Notes: a model not told the origin generated them from the letters alone. Counted from the stretch's first letter, positions 7,932 to 17,698 are shown. The stretch is DNA of 64,000 nt from JAJEBT01 sp965221485 (GCA_965221485.1 OZ244893.1:3782001-3846000), one strand, 5' to 3'. A program made the numbers and translations.

Positions 7932-8677
7932 GGAACGTCTCCCCGGAAGTTGGTTGGTTCTGAGTTTTCGGATCCCGATGTGAGGTGAATGGTCCATCCT
8001 GATCCTGAACATGCAGGAAAAGCTACCACAATAGCTGTCGGCATGCACAGGTCGGCCTCCGTGTGGCGTTGGCCGAAAGACATGCCGTCGTCGCGGATTC
8101 GGCAGTTCGGGTCATGGCAAAACAATGGGGAGTGGCTTCACGAAGCACCCGGACCCAGCCGATTCTCCCTCACGACGTCCACGTCTTCCGGCGCGCTTCG
8201 GGAAAACGCTCCCGAATCTGTATCCATCGCCGTATCTGTGGACACGGAGGAGCCTTGCCGCACGGGTTCCGTCCCGAGACGCTGCAGAACCGTCACTGGC
8301 CAGGCACAGGTCCCGTCCCCGGATTGGTGCCCCATATTACCTTGGCCCCGGCAATTGCCGGCACACAGGTCCCTTGCCCAAACCTGAAGTCAACCCGCAG
8401 GGAACGCTGAGGCGTCCACCATTCGATGACACGCTCATTGTCGCAAGAATATTGCAACCCGGAACCCGGAAGACAAAACAGCGAACCCTGCAACACGTCT
8501 AGGGCAGCAGTTATGAGGCTTCGGAGTCAAAGACCACGGCAAGAGTGTTCCGTCGATCTGTTGTGCACCGGCCCTGAGCGCGTAGGGGTTTCCTCGGCAC
8601 GCGATAACGTCAGGGACTGTTCACGAGAAGATTTTCGGGCCGCGCCATAGCCGGACCGGGCAGGGCCTTTCATCGGC
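7932..8677. other. Non-coding spacer upstream of the ABC operon
   Basis: These 746 bases hold no frame with protein-like composition or a family match. The ABC operon promoter should lie in the right-to-left reading near 7932-8050, but no clear -35/-10 pair was seen. A perfect 14-base palindrome CCGGCAATTGCCGG sits at 8348-8361. The region could contain eroded sequence. Confidence 0.5.
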
Positions 8678-10138
8678 TCAGGAAGAGAGAATTGTCGGAG
8701 GCACAGGCGTGGCGCCGGGTGTTCCGGTTCCGAGAGCCTGTTCGGGGCCACCAAACCGGGCCACCAGTTCGTTCTGGTCGTTCTTGGCCGCGCGGTCCGT
8801 TGCTTCAGGATCACAGATCGCTCTCAACTGCTGGTCAAGGTCTTCGAGAAGACCTGCGTATTCGGGGTCTTGCGATCGGTTTTGGCGTTCCCCCGGATCA
8901 AGGTCGAGATCGAACAGTTCCGGTTCATAGTCGACATAGTGGATGAGCTTTGCTGATCCTCGGCGAACCATAAACGCGGCACTCGGAGACCCTGCGGCGT
9001 GATACTCGCTGAAAACGACCCGGTCCGGGTCCTCACCAGAATTGGCCAATTGAATCCATGAAGCACCCGGCAGATCGTATTCCTGTTCTTCCCTGTCAAG
9101 TCCGACAGCGTCAAGAATTGTCTGATAACTGTCGATCAGCGATACCGGTGTCCTGCAGACAGTGTTTTCCGGGATGTCATCGCCAGCGATAATCAGCGGA
9201 ACCCGGGCGGCCTCCTCATACATGTTTGATTTCCCCCAAAGGCCGCGAGCGCCAACATTGTCACCATGATCACTCGTATAGATCACCCGGGTTGTCTTCG
9301 CGAGCCCCGAGGCGTCGAGTGCCTCAAGGACCTCCCCGATCAATTCGTCCACGAAACTGCACAGACCGAAATAGGCCGCGGTTGCCATCCGCCTTTCTTC
9401 GGATGTCAGTTTGCGATCCACCTGCTGAAAGTCGTCCATGCGCTGCAGCCAGGGATGACGGACATGTCCTGCATCGGGATGGAGCCTGGGCTCCGGAATG
9501 TCCTCCAGCGGATACAGATCGTAATAGGGCTGTGGGACAGTGAGTGGAAAGTGGGGTGCCACGAAACCCAGATACAACACCCAGGGCCTTTCGTCTTTAC
9601 GATCCGCAGCTTCGGCAATCCAGCGCCTGGCCTCCTCGGCGATCTTGCGATCGTAGCGGTTGTAACTGGACAGACCGGGCCCGATCTTGCCAAGCATTCC
9701 ACCCCCCTGCTGCTGTCGCTGTTCAGGCAATGGATCCCGTACCGATCCCCAGACCTGTCCGATTCCGCCCATCACATGCATTGGCTGCAGCTCCCGGGAG
9801 AAACCCGTATTTCGACCATCTCCGCGGTAATGAAGCTTGCCTATGGACTCCACGCCAAGTCCTTCATCCTGCAACCGGTGGCCCCAGCTCCTGACAGTGC
9901 CGTCATAAGGCATCGCATTGTCCCAGAACCGGGTCTCATGCGTATAGCGGCCCGTGGCAAATGCGGCCCGAGCCGGAATGCATATCGGCGAGTTGGTGTA
10001 GGCAGAGGAAAATCGGGTTCCACGCTCGGCAAGTCTGTCCAGATTCGGTGTTCTGACCAGCGGGTGGTTGTCACAGCCAAGCATCGCAGCGTTATGCTCA
10101 TCGGACATGATGTAGAGGAGATTGCGTGGCGTAGCCAT
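8678..10138 (-). CDS. Sulfatase (S1 family, choline-sulfatase-like), cytoplasmic
   Basis: Type I sulfatases hydrolyse sulfate esters using formylglycine made from Cys. Here the motif C53-I-P-A-R57 is intact, followed by AAFATGRY. Metal ligands fit SDEH near 12-15 and SDHGDN in the second half, and the GLWGK-x5-E-x-ARVPLI stretch resembles choline-sulfatase-like enzymes. No signal peptide is present (MATPRNLLYIMSDEH), so the enzyme should be cytoplasmic. Its ATG shares one base with the tctA stop (TGATG), so it is translationally coupled to the transporter. A formylglycine-generating enzyme is not in the window. Phosphonate monoester hydrolase activity is a family alternative. Confidence 0.9.
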   Translation of the reverse strand: MATPRNLLYIMSDEHNAAMLGCDNHPLVRTPNLDRLAERGTRFSSAYTNSPICIPARAAFATGRYTHETRFWDNAMPYDGTVRSWGHRLQDEGLGVESIGKLHYRGDGRNTGFSRELQPMHVMGGIGQVWGSVRDPLPEQRQQQGGGMLGKIGPGLSSYNRYDRKIAEEARRWIAEAADRKDERPWVLYLGFVAPHFPLTVPQPYYDLYPLEDIPEPRLHPDAGHVRHPWLQRMDDFQQVDRKLTSEERRMATAAYFGLCSFVDELIGEVLEALDASGLAKTTRVIYTSDHGDNVGARGLWGKSNMYEEAARVPLIIAGDDIPENTVCRTPVSLIDSYQTILDAVGLDREEQEYDLPGASWIQLANSGEDPDRVVFSEYHAAGSPSAAFMVRRGSAKLIHYVDYEPELFDLDLDPGERQNRSQDPEYAGLLEDLDQQLRAICDPEATDRAAKNDQNELVARFGGPEQALGTGTPGATPVPPTILSS

Positions 10139-11724
10139 CAGGCGGCGTCCTGTTCAGAAAGAGGTTTGTTGCGGGAGAAGAAAATGATCACGATGACTGC
10201 CAGCACCATGAAGCTGACGGATATGGGGCTTGAGAACAGAAACCATGGATCAGCACCTGACGCTGCAAACGCCTGGCGCAAGGCTTCCTCAAGATTGTTT
10301 GCGAGTATGAAGGAGATCACAAAGGGCAACACCGAAATCCCGAACTTTCGCATCAGATATCCCAGGAAGCCAAACACGAGCGTGATCACGATTGCCGCCA
10401 GCTCCGGTTGCTGGGCGTAAATGGCCGTCAGGGTCAGCAGGAGTATGACCGGAAGAAGCCGCTGTTTGGGGATACGCACCAGGACCCCGGTCACGCGCAT
10501 GAATATACCGCCTATCGTCCAGTTGAGCAGATTGGCAAATACCATCGCGGCGAACAGGCCGAACGCAATCACCATTTCCGGATTGACCTGATCCGGGACA
10601 AGCCGGAATACCGATGGCCCGGGATTGAAGCCGCTGATGGTCTCTGTTGCGAGGATAATGAAAACTGCCGCGATATTGCCCGGAATGCCAAGCGACAGGA
10701 CGGGAATGAGATTGGCTCCAGATACGGCGCTGTTAGCCGCTTCGGTGGCTGCCACCCCTTCGGGGGCGCCGCTGCCGAATGGCTCACCGCCCTTGTGGAT
10801 TCGACGTCCGGTTGCGTAGCCCAGTGTGGCGGCCAGTGTCGAGCCGATTCCCGGTAGAGCGCCAATCATGGTTCCGATCGATGCCGATACGCCGACGAAA
10901 GGCAAGATACGGCGGACATCTCGGAGGCGAAGACTGTTGTCACCGGAGGCTGCAGGCTGTGTGATGGTAGCGGTGTCACGCAATTCCCGCCACATCGTTT
11001 CCATTGCTTCGAAGACTTCCCCGAGAATCAGGACGCCGAGAACGACACTGATCAGTGGCAAACCGCTCGCAAGGGAGTCAAATCCGAGGGAGAGGCGGGG
11101 ATAGGAATCCTCGCCGGTTCCGATAAACGCGACAATCATGCCGAAGAACGCAGCGAGGAGGCCCTTCCAGACCGAACTGCCGACGACGGCCGAGATAAAG
11201 GCGAGCGACAACAGGATCAGGGCGGCCTTTTCGGGAAAACCGAGATAGGCCTCGACCGTGATGGCGAGAAAAGGCGCACATGTAAAGAGTATGATATCGG
11301 AAAAGGTATCTCCGGAAGCCGATGAAAAGTGGGCGACGCGCAGTGCCTTGCCCGATTGTCCCTTTTGGGTCATCGGGTAGCCGTCGAGAGTTGTCATCAG
11401 TGAGTCCGGCGTTCCCGGCGTATTGAACAGGATGGCCGGCACAGCACCGCCGATAGTGGCCCCTTTCATGATTCCGATCAGAAAACCGAGAACGGGCAGC
11501 AGGGCGTCGGGATTGAAACCGAAAATCGAGATAAGGATGGGGAGTGAAATGGCCATTGCAAATGGTCCGCCAAGACCTGGCGTGGCGCCAACGACGATTC
11601 CGCCAAAAAAACCCAGAGTTACCATGACAAGGGTTGTGGAAACGGGGAAACCGAAGATCGTCAGAAGTGGTGCCTCGGTCACAACAGCGAGTACACCAAG
11701 CCAGACATGATCAAGAATTCCCAT
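10138..11724 (-). CDS. tctA: Tripartite tricarboxylate transporter large permease TctA
   Basis: TctA is the large membrane subunit of TTT secondary transporters. The 528-residue protein has about ten to twelve hydrophobic segments and the family motifs GATPGLGGPFA near residue 47 and GALPGIGSTLAATLGYA near 290, two copies of the G-x-x-P-G-x-G sequence. The C-terminus is basic and cytoplasmic. It overlaps tctB (TAATG) upstream and the sulfatase (TGATG) downstream by one base each. TTT systems carry diverse carboxylates, so a sulfated or aromatic acid is possible. Confidence 0.95.
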   Translation of the reverse strand: MGILDHVWLGVLAVVTEAPLLTIFGFPVSTTLVMVTLGFFGGIVVGATPGLGGPFAMAISLPILISIFGFNPDALLPVLGFLIGIMKGATIGGAVPAILFNTPGTPDSLMTTLDGYPMTQKGQSGKALRVAHFSSASGDTFSDIILFTCAPFLAITVEAYLGFPEKAALILLSLAFISAVVGSSVWKGLLAAFFGMIVAFIGTGEDSYPRLSLGFDSLASGLPLISVVLGVLILGEVFEAMETMWRELRDTATITQPAASGDNSLRLRDVRRILPFVGVSASIGTMIGALPGIGSTLAATLGYATGRRIHKGGEPFGSGAPEGVAATEAANSAVSGANLIPVLSLGIPGNIAAVFIILATETISGFNPGPSVFRLVPDQVNPEMVIAFGLFAAMVFANLLNWTIGGIFMRVTGVLVRIPKQRLLPVILLLTLTAIYAQQPELAAIVITLVFGFLGYLMRKFGISVLPFVISFILANNLEEALRQAFAASGADPWFLFSSPISVSFMVLAVIVIIFFSRNKPLSEQDAA

Positions 11725-12296
11725 TACTGGTCCCCGTTTGGGGGAAGCAAGAGATCCTCAAACGGAACATCGTAGAAAATGGTGAGCCCCGCAGCGGCGA
11801 CCGTGGCCGTTATCACGATGCCGATGGTCAGGCGCTGTTCGATGATGGCGATCATTCCGGCGATCAGGATGCTGCCACCGGTCAGATAGCCCAGATATTT
11901 GTAGGGGACGGTATCCCGCAACTGGCGGTAGTCGCCGATTTCGCCGCTGATCGCGTTGACGGCTTCGACAACAACGGGTCCCAAATGGAACATCACCACG
12001 AGCCCGGCAGCAATGACGAGGCCCATTCGGAAGATGAAAATAACGCTCTGGCGATCCAGCGGGGCCTTCGTACCGCACCCGCCTCTGAAGTATTCCGTAA
12101 AACCCAGCGCCATGGCTGCGACCAGCAGACCGGCAGCAGCGGCTGTGGGAGCCATTGCGTCGCCGATAGTGGTCTGGCGGCGGAAGGTCTCGACGACGCC
12201 GGTCTCTACATCCCAGGGAATCCAGAGAACCAGGGCCAGAATTGCGAAAAACGCGGAGACTCCGGCGAGACCGAGCGCCCAGGTATCTCCGCGCAC
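11724..12296 (-). CDS. tctB: Tripartite tricarboxylate transporter small permease TctB
   Basis: The 190-residue protein has four hydrophobic helices, the expected form of the poorly conserved TctB subunit. Helix 1 is at residues 8-28, helix 2 near 50-68, and two more follow in the second half. No catalytic motif is expected. Identification rests on size, topology and position between tctC and tctA. The stop overlaps the tctA start by one base, indicating coupled synthesis of the two membrane subunits. Confidence 0.85.
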   Translation of the reverse strand: MRGDTWALGLAGVSAFFAILALVLWIPWDVETGVVETFRRQTTIGDAMAPTAAAAGLLVAAMALGFTEYFRGGCGTKAPLDRQSVIFIFRMGLVIAAGLVVMFHLGPVVVEAVNAISGEIGDYRQLRDTVPYKYLGYLTGGSILIAGMIAIIEQRLTIGIVITATVAAAGLTIFYDVPFEDLLLPPNGDQ

Positions 12297-12336
12297 TGGC
12301 CGGGCCCGCCAGGGGGATGACGGGACCGGTCTGATG

Positions 12337-13281
12337 TCAGCTTGCTGCTTCGAGGAGTGCCCTGGAATTCTTGATCGAGTCTGTAATCAGCTGTTCAAGT
12401 TCGGCTCCGGAGATCAGCTGAGGGCCACCGAAGGCTCGTTTTACAAACTGGGCCGCCTTGGTCGATCCGTCGTTAAGAACCTCGGCGATTGCTGATGCGT
12501 AGGCCGTCCGTGCCGGATCAGGAATGCCGCGCGGGGCGACAAACACGAATTTTGCAGCATTGTCGAACGGGATCCCCAGCTCGTAGAGGTTGGGCACATC
12601 AGGTGAAATCCCGAGCCGGCCCTTTTCTGCGGAAACGAGGTTGACCAGATCACCCGCCTTGACACCGCGGTTCTGGATACCCGCACCCCAACCCACATCA
12701 ACGTCACCAGCCGTGACTGCATTGACAACGGCTCGGCCGCCTCGCAGCATTACGGTATTGAACCTTATTCCGAGTTTTTCCCCCATCACATATGTGAGAT
12801 CGGCAAGCCGCTGGCTCATGGCACCAAGCTTGATGGTTTGTCCGCCCTGTGCAGCCTTGACGAGATCGTGAATTGATTTCCATCCGCTGCTGGATTTCGC
12901 GACCAGACCCATTTGGCTGCCGGCTGTGGTCGTAATGAAGGTGAAATCCTGTGCCTCATATGTTTTCTTGCGGGCCACAACCACGTTGTAGGCAAAGGTT
13001 TCGGTCACCGCGATGCCGATCGTGAGGCCATCATTTGGCTGTGATTTCAATTTGGCGGCCATGACTGCACCGCCCTTGCCAGTTACGTTTTGCGGAATGA
13101 TCTTCCAGCCCTTGCGCGCTTCAAGTTCAGTAGCAATCAATCTTGCCTGGGTGTCGGCGCCGCCGCCAGCAGTGAAGGCGATCATGAGATTGACGGGGCC
13201 GGAGGGTTTCCAGTCTGCAAGAGCCGGCATGCTGAATAGGGCAAGGGCCGCCACCAGAGCGGGCAGTCGTCTCGGTTTCAC
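12337..13281 (-). CDS. tctC: TTT-family periplasmic binding protein TctC (Bug family)
   Basis: This 314-residue Bug-type receptor captures the substrate in the periplasm for TctAB. Residues 1-22 are a signal peptide (MKPRRLPALVAALALFSMPA, cleavage after ALA). The mature N-terminus WKPSGPVNLMIAFTAGGGAD holds the Bug ligand loop, and AAKLKSQPNDGLTIGI is the second family motif. The start is GTG at 13281, supported by GGGAGGA eight bases upstream. It is the first gene of tctC-tctB-tctA-sulfatase. Bug proteins bind carboxylates or amides; the ligand is unknown. Confidence 0.92.
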   Translation of the reverse strand: MKPRRLPALVAALALFSMPALADWKPSGPVNLMIAFTAGGGADTQARLIATELEARKGWKIIPQNVTGKGGAVMAAKLKSQPNDGLTIGIAVTETFAYNVVVARKKTYEAQDFTFITTTAGSQMGLVAKSSSGWKSIHDLVKAAQGGQTIKLGAMSQRLADLTYVMGEKLGIRFNTVMLRGGRAVVNAVTAGDVDVGWGAGIQNRGVKAGDLVNLVSAEKGRLGISPDVPNLYELGIPFDNAAKFVFVAPRGIPDPARTAYASAIAEVLNDGSTKAAQFVKRAFGGPQLISGAELEQLITDSIKNSRALLEAAS

Positions 13282-14000
13282 CGCAAGTTCCTCCCGGATA
13301 TTTTCAAACGCGTTGCGTGGTTAACAATATCACTGCGCTTGGAGGCGGTGCAAACTTGTGAATGGATCAATGACCTGAAGATTGTCTGGGCGCGGTGAGG
13401 ATGAACGGATCGCTCGTGGCTGGTGCTGCGGGCAAAATTCCGCGAGCCCGAAGAGGGCAGCGATCTCGCAGAAAGGGCTTCAGTCAAGGGCCGGATGACA
13501 CGAGAACCTGGAATGCCGCGAGAGCAAACCACGTCGTGGCGGCCCACGACAACATCGACGGGGCCGTGTTGCTACCCCCGAGATTCGGGGGAATACGATC
13601 GATCTGACGACGTGACAGGAGGGTTGTTCCCGCTCTCAACCGATCAAGGTCCGGTCGCTTCCGGCAAACCGGACCTCAGTGGTCCGTGCACCCGGTCTGG
13701 CGGAACGGGATCCCGGCCGGGGTCTTTCCAATTCCTGAATTCTGCCCGATCTGGCCCTTTCGAGCGAAGAAGCGATCCGTTCATGACCTGCCCGTCCTGC
13801 GCCCGTCACGGGTATCCGTCTCAACCCATGATCCTGGAGGGCCCGGTCCGCAAGGACGTTGCTGGTATTGGACAACTGTGTCCGTATCCGACCCGGGGAA
13901 ACGCGAGGCCCCGGGAATGGGTCGATCAAAAAATCAGTCTACGAGCCCCCTATGTCCGTGCATCGAAGGGTTTCAGTCAGAACATCGGACAAGTAGCATT
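13282..14000. other. Spacer between the second sulfatase and tctC
   Basis: No convincing gene was found in these 719 bases. The promoter for the tctC operon should lie in the first 150 bases, where the minus strand is AT-rich around a GTTAAC palindrome. Frames on both strands have composition unlike real proteins here. The remainder may be decayed sequence. Confidence 0.5.
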
Positions 14001-15533
14001 CTAGCCGAAATGATCTGGAAACTCGGTGAGTATGGGACCCGGGCGAGCGTGAATTCGGTCGGTCAATTCTCGCTGCAGGGCTGCGTGGCCGGGATCGTTG
14101 AACAGGTTTGTCATTTCATCCGGATCATTGCCCAGGTCGTACATTTCGCCGGCACCGGAAATCAGGTCGAGCGTCAGTTTGGCTGTTGCGGTGCGCACGG
14201 TTCGCAGCTGCAGCGTGACGCCGGTACGGCTGGGATGCAGATTCCACTCACTATAGGCGACATCACGTTTTTGGAGCCCTTGGATAACAGGGTTCAGGGA
14301 ACGACTCTGGATATTCTTCGGGATGGGGATAGCGGCGAGATCATAAAATGTTGCTGCGAGATCGACTGTGGAAACCGGATCAGCAACGACCCGGCCGGCC
14401 GGAATGCCATGCCCACGCATGATCAGCCCCACCCGGAGAAGCCCCTCATAGGGTGTCGGTCCTTTCAGATACAGACCGTGATCTCCGAGAAGATCTCCGT
14501 GGTCTGTTGTGAAAACAACAAGGGTATCGTTTCTGAGGCCCAGTTCATCGAGGCGCTGCAGAATTCGTCCCACGCCCTCGTCGATGAAGGCGATTTCGCC
14601 GAAATAGTTTGCAGTCATTTCCGCAAGCTGACGATCAGTCTGTGGCTCGATCCGGCTGTATTCACGGCGCAGGATTCTGGATTGTTCGGTCTTTCCGAGA
14701 GGTTCGCGCTCAAGGGACGCGCGGTGCCACCATGGACGGCGGTCAAGGTCGCGCTGATGGGTCCGCGAAATATCCACGTCACTGGCCTGGTGAAGGCGGC
14801 TCCATGGTTCGGGACAATCAAACGGATGGTGGGGATCCGGATAGGATACCCAGAGACCAAACGGTTGATCGGCGGGTTTGTTATCGAGAAACGCGAGTGT
14901 GCGTTCGGTAACCCAGTTTGTGGAATGCCACAGCGCCGGGAGTTCCGAGAACCAGGTCTGTGCGGCTGATATTTCCGGCCCAAGGTTTCGGGGCCACAAC
15001 CGCCAGGCTTCGCCGTCTTCCCCGTGTGACCAGAACCAGCGTTCAAAATGTTGCCCGCGCGGTGGCTTTTCACATGGCAGAAGCTCGTGCCAATGTCCGA
15101 GGATCATCAACTCGACGGTTTCAAAGCCCATATAGGGTCCGGACCAGCTCTCCGGAAAAACTGCGGACCCGGCTCGGCTTTCGGGTGCGCCGTAAGGCGT
15201 AGCCGCCGGATTCTCGCCAAAATGGCCCTTGCCTATGAAGTGGGTGCGGTACCCCGCTGCCGAGAGGTTGCCGGCCCAACCGTGCCCGGCGATCTCCGGG
15301 TCAAGACTGACGTGATTGTCATAAGCTCCGTGGCTCAGGGGCAGCAGCCCGGTCAGGATTGAGGCACGGGCTGGTTGGCAGACCAGATTTGGTGTGATTG
15401 CTGCAGAGAACCGGGTGCCCTCCGCGGCCATGCGGTCGAGCCAAGGTGTCCGGATATGACGCCCTTCGAAACCGAAACAGTCCCAGCGATGCTGGTCTGA
15501 TGTGATCAGGAGTATGTTAGGCGCCGGGGACAT
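14001..15533 (-). CDS. Second sulfatase (S1 family), cytoplasmic
   Basis: The 510-residue enzyme shows the formylglycine motif C52-Q-P-A-R56 followed by ASILTG. The N-terminal ILLITSDQHRWD provides the first metal ligands, and FTTDHGDLLGDHGLY provides the Asp/His pair of the second half. It differs clearly from the first sulfatase and resembles the heparan/choline-type S1 subfamilies with the LGDHGL signature. There is no signal peptide. It is on the same strand as the TTT operon but 719 bases upstream of tctC, so probably in its own transcription unit. The specific substrate cannot be read from sequence. Confidence 0.9.
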   Translation of the reverse strand: MSPAPNILLITSDQHRWDCFGFEGRHIRTPWLDRMAAEGTRFSAAITPNLVCQPARASILTGLLPLSHGAYDNHVSLDPEIAGHGWAGNLSAAGYRTHFIGKGHFGENPAATPYGAPESRAGSAVFPESWSGPYMGFETVELMILGHWHELLPCEKPPRGQHFERWFWSHGEDGEAWRLWPRNLGPEISAAQTWFSELPALWHSTNWVTERTLAFLDNKPADQPFGLWVSYPDPHHPFDCPEPWSRLHQASDVDISRTHQRDLDRRPWWHRASLEREPLGKTEQSRILRREYSRIEPQTDRQLAEMTANYFGEIAFIDEGVGRILQRLDELGLRNDTLVVFTTDHGDLLGDHGLYLKGPTPYEGLLRVGLIMRGHGIPAGRVVADPVSTVDLAATFYDLAAIPIPKNIQSRSLNPVIQGLQKRDVAYSEWNLHPSRTGVTLQLRTVRTATAKLTLDLISGAGEMYDLGNDPDEMTNLFNDPGHAALQRELTDRIHARPGPILTEFPDHFG

Positions 15534-16017
15534 GAGCGGGAGTACCTGCCTGGAAGTTCGTTTTGATCACTTGAGTCTAGTCGACTTCAGTAATCACCAT
15601 AATGTCAACGGCCATGGTGACGCATCTCAGGCAGTTCATTGGATCCGGTTCTGTAATGCCGTGGGGTGACGCCTCATGCCGGTTGTACCCATCCGGCCTG
15701 GCGGCTGTTGTCTGTTGCCAGAAGCCAGAGCGGTTTGGAGCGGTGACGGGGCAGGGCACTGGCGCAGGAGAGGCAGAAGAATCAACACGGTGCACCATGC
15801 CCTGAGCGCAAAGGCACTTCGGGAGAATCCTCTGTCCGAGCCGGTCCCAGGGACACCGGAGCCCGACCACTGTTCCCGGCAGAATTCTCGCTTGCAGGCA
15901 GCGTGCCCACTGGCCGGTTCGGAGGGACATGGCTCCGTTGTTGACGCCCCTTCATCAAACGGCTGGAAGCCGAAGACCAGAACAGTCGCCTGGAAACCAT
16001 GATCACGGTATGAAGAC
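15534..16017. other. Spacer between the second sulfatase and tRNA-Glu
   Basis: This 484-base stretch contains no supported gene. The sulfatase promoter should lie at its left end, where an AT-rich segment holds the imperfect dyad around GAGTCTAGTCGACTTC (15574-15589). Nothing else was recognised. Confidence 0.5.
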
Positions 16018-16093
16018 TGGCGTCCCCTAGGGGACTCGAACCCCTGTTTTCGGCGTGAGAGGCCGATGTCCTAGGCCACTAGACGAAGGGGAC
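16018..16093 (-). tRNA. tRNA-Glu (anticodon CTC), CCA encoded
   Basis: The minus strand folds into a full cloverleaf. The 7-bp acceptor GTCCCCT pairs with AGGGGAC, the anticodon loop is CTCTCAC with anticodon CTC reading GAG, and the T-loop is GGTTCGAGTCC. The discriminator G is followed by an encoded CCA at 16020-16018. It is a single tRNA with no neighbour tRNA, standing at the right border of the transporter/sulfatase block. Confidence 0.96.
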
Positions 16094-16342
16094 GCAGGGA
16101 TTCCACTATATGTATTGTCGCGACAATCCGCAAGCTCTTTCATCGCTCCCGTATTGCCGATAGGCTGAAGGATCTTCCGCGGAGACACGGCCTCCGGGAC
16201 AGGTTTCGTGCTTGGGAACCAAATCCATCAGGTTCGTCCTGCCCGATCCGGCCCGGCGCGGAGCAGAACGCATCTGCGATCGGGCAAAAAAGGGTGTATT
16301 CATCCGGCGGCTTGCGAAGTCAGATTGGAAAGGTTTCGGTCC

Positions 16343-17389
16343 ATGCCTGTCATCGACTCGGATGCCCATGTCATCGAAACCACGGAAACATGGAAATACA
16401 TTCGTGACCATGAGCGGGACTGTACACCCCTTTCCGTGACCCGGGACTGGGGTCCCGACCTTGAAGGGCGTCAGGGAGAAACTCTGCAAGAATTCTGGGT
16501 GATTGACGGAGTGCTCCAGAGCAAGATGCTGGCCCTCGGAGGCGACGCTCCGGAAGCCGCCCGCACGATGGCGGATGTGCCCCTCCGCCTCCGCCACATG
16601 GATGAACTCGGAGTTGACATCCAGGTCCTGTACCCCACGGTGTTCCTGCGGCCGCTCACCCGGAGCCCGGACATCCAGTACAGCCTTTACCGGAGCTACA
16701 ACAGGTGGCTCGCCGAAATCTGGCGACAGGCACCAGAGCGCTTGCGCTGGGTTGCGATGCCACCGCTGCTTCAGCCTGGGCGAATGGACAGTGAGCTGCG
16801 ATTTGCCAGGGACAACGGAGCGGTCGGAATTTTTCTTGCAGGGCAGGAATGCGACCGGATGCTGTCAGATCCCTGGTTTTTTCCGCTCTACGAGATGGCT
16901 CAGGAACTGGATCTGCCCATTTGCCCGCACTCGGCCAGCAATTGCTTCACAACCTACGATTTTTTCAGAACCGATCCCGGCTTCAACAAATTCAAGCGCG
17001 CCACCATCGGAGCGTTTCATTCGCTTGTCTGGCACAAGGTTCCGCAGCGCTTTCCCCAATTACGCTGGGGGTTCATGGAGGTGAGTTCGCAATGGATTCC
17101 TTATGTCCTCAATGACCTGGAGCTTCGGTTTCGCCGTCGCGGAGAAGAGTTCCCACGATGGCCGCTCAAGCAGTGGAACATTTGGGTTGCTTGCCAGGTT
17201 ACAGACGATCTTGACTGGGTTCTCTCCTATGCAGGCGAGGATAACCTTGTGATCGGAACAGATTACGGGCATGCCGATACCTCAAGTGAGATTGAGGCCA
17301 TTCGCTTGCTCGGCCGGGACGGCCGTCTCCCCGAAGCGGTTGTGCACAAAATTCTGGATGATAATCCACGTGCACTCTACCGACTGTAA
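16343..17389 (+). CDS. Amidohydrolase family 2 protein (ACMSD-like)
   Basis: The 348-residue protein belongs to the amidohydrolase-2 superfamily, whose members are metal-dependent decarboxylases or hydrolases of aromatic and related acids. The N-terminus MPVIDSDAHVIE supplies the first metal ligands, PHSASN near the middle a His ligand, and VIGTDYGHADTS near the C-terminus the catalytic Asp. An upstream extension of the frame has no protein-like features, so the ATG at 16343 was used. Position beside sulfatases and transporters suggests it may act on the desulfated product, which is an inference. Confidence 0.85.
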   Translation: MPVIDSDAHVIETTETWKYIRDHERDCTPLSVTRDWGPDLEGRQGETLQEFWVIDGVLQSKMLALGGDAPEAARTMADVPLRLRHMDELGVDIQVLYPTVFLRPLTRSPDIQYSLYRSYNRWLAEIWRQAPERLRWVAMPPLLQPGRMDSELRFARDNGAVGIFLAGQECDRMLSDPWFFPLYEMAQELDLPICPHSASNCFTTYDFFRTDPGFNKFKRATIGAFHSLVWHKVPQRFPQLRWGFMEVSSQWIPYVLNDLELRFRRRGEEFPRWPLKQWNIWVACQVTDDLDWVLSYAGEDNLVIGTDYGHADTSSEIEAIRLLGRDGRLPEAVVHKILDDNPRALYRL

Positions 17390-17419
17390 ACGATATGCTG
17401 GTTCCGGGTCAGGTCCATT

Positions 17420-17698
17420 TCAGGGGCGTGGATTCAGCTCCACCAACCCCTCCTGTTTTCCGGTCCGGAGATTGATCAGGAGAATGCGGGATCCGCCGTT
17501 CGCCAGCTGCAAGCGAATGGCAATCCGGTCACCTTCCAGTCGGGTTTCTGCAATCGTGGCGTTCGGTGGCAAGTCGATTGATGTTGGTGGATACGCGTCG
17601 CTGCCGCCCATCCTGTCCCCGATCGCGACCAGGAGAACAACAATGCCCGTAGCAATCAGGACACCCATCGCGATGACCGAAATCTTGAGAATTTTCAC
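17420..17698 (-). CDS. Small membrane-anchored protein, DUF6476-like
   Basis: The 92-residue protein has one N-terminal membrane helix (about residues 7-27, VIAMGVLIATGIVVLLVAIG) followed by a small beta-rich periplasmic domain with SIDLPPNATIAET and RILLINLRTG. It resembles the DUF6476 family, which in alphaproteobacteria often sits beside rluD, as here. The start is GTG at 17698, only some twenty bases from the divergent rluD start, so the two promoters must overlap the coding sequences. The function is unknown. Confidence 0.7.
   Translation of the reverse strand: MKILKISVIAMGVLIATGIVVLLVAIGDRMGGSDAYPPTSIDLPPNATIAETRLEGDRIAIRLQLANGGSRILLINLRTGKQEGLVELNPRP

Noticed and set aside
6891..7988. 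A 365-codon open frame on the plus strand
   Set aside because: It is antisense to the binding protein gene, which has a clear signal peptide and fold.
9266..10420. A 384-codon open frame on the plus strand
   Set aside because: It is antisense to the first sulfatase and tctA.
13686..14969. A 427-codon open frame on the plus strand
   Set aside because: Most of it is antisense to the second sulfatase; the part in the spacer has no protein-like pattern.
16018..16093. tRNA-Glu as an integration site
   Set aside because: No integrase gene was found and no second copy of the tRNA 3' end was noticed in the window, so an attachment site is not supported.
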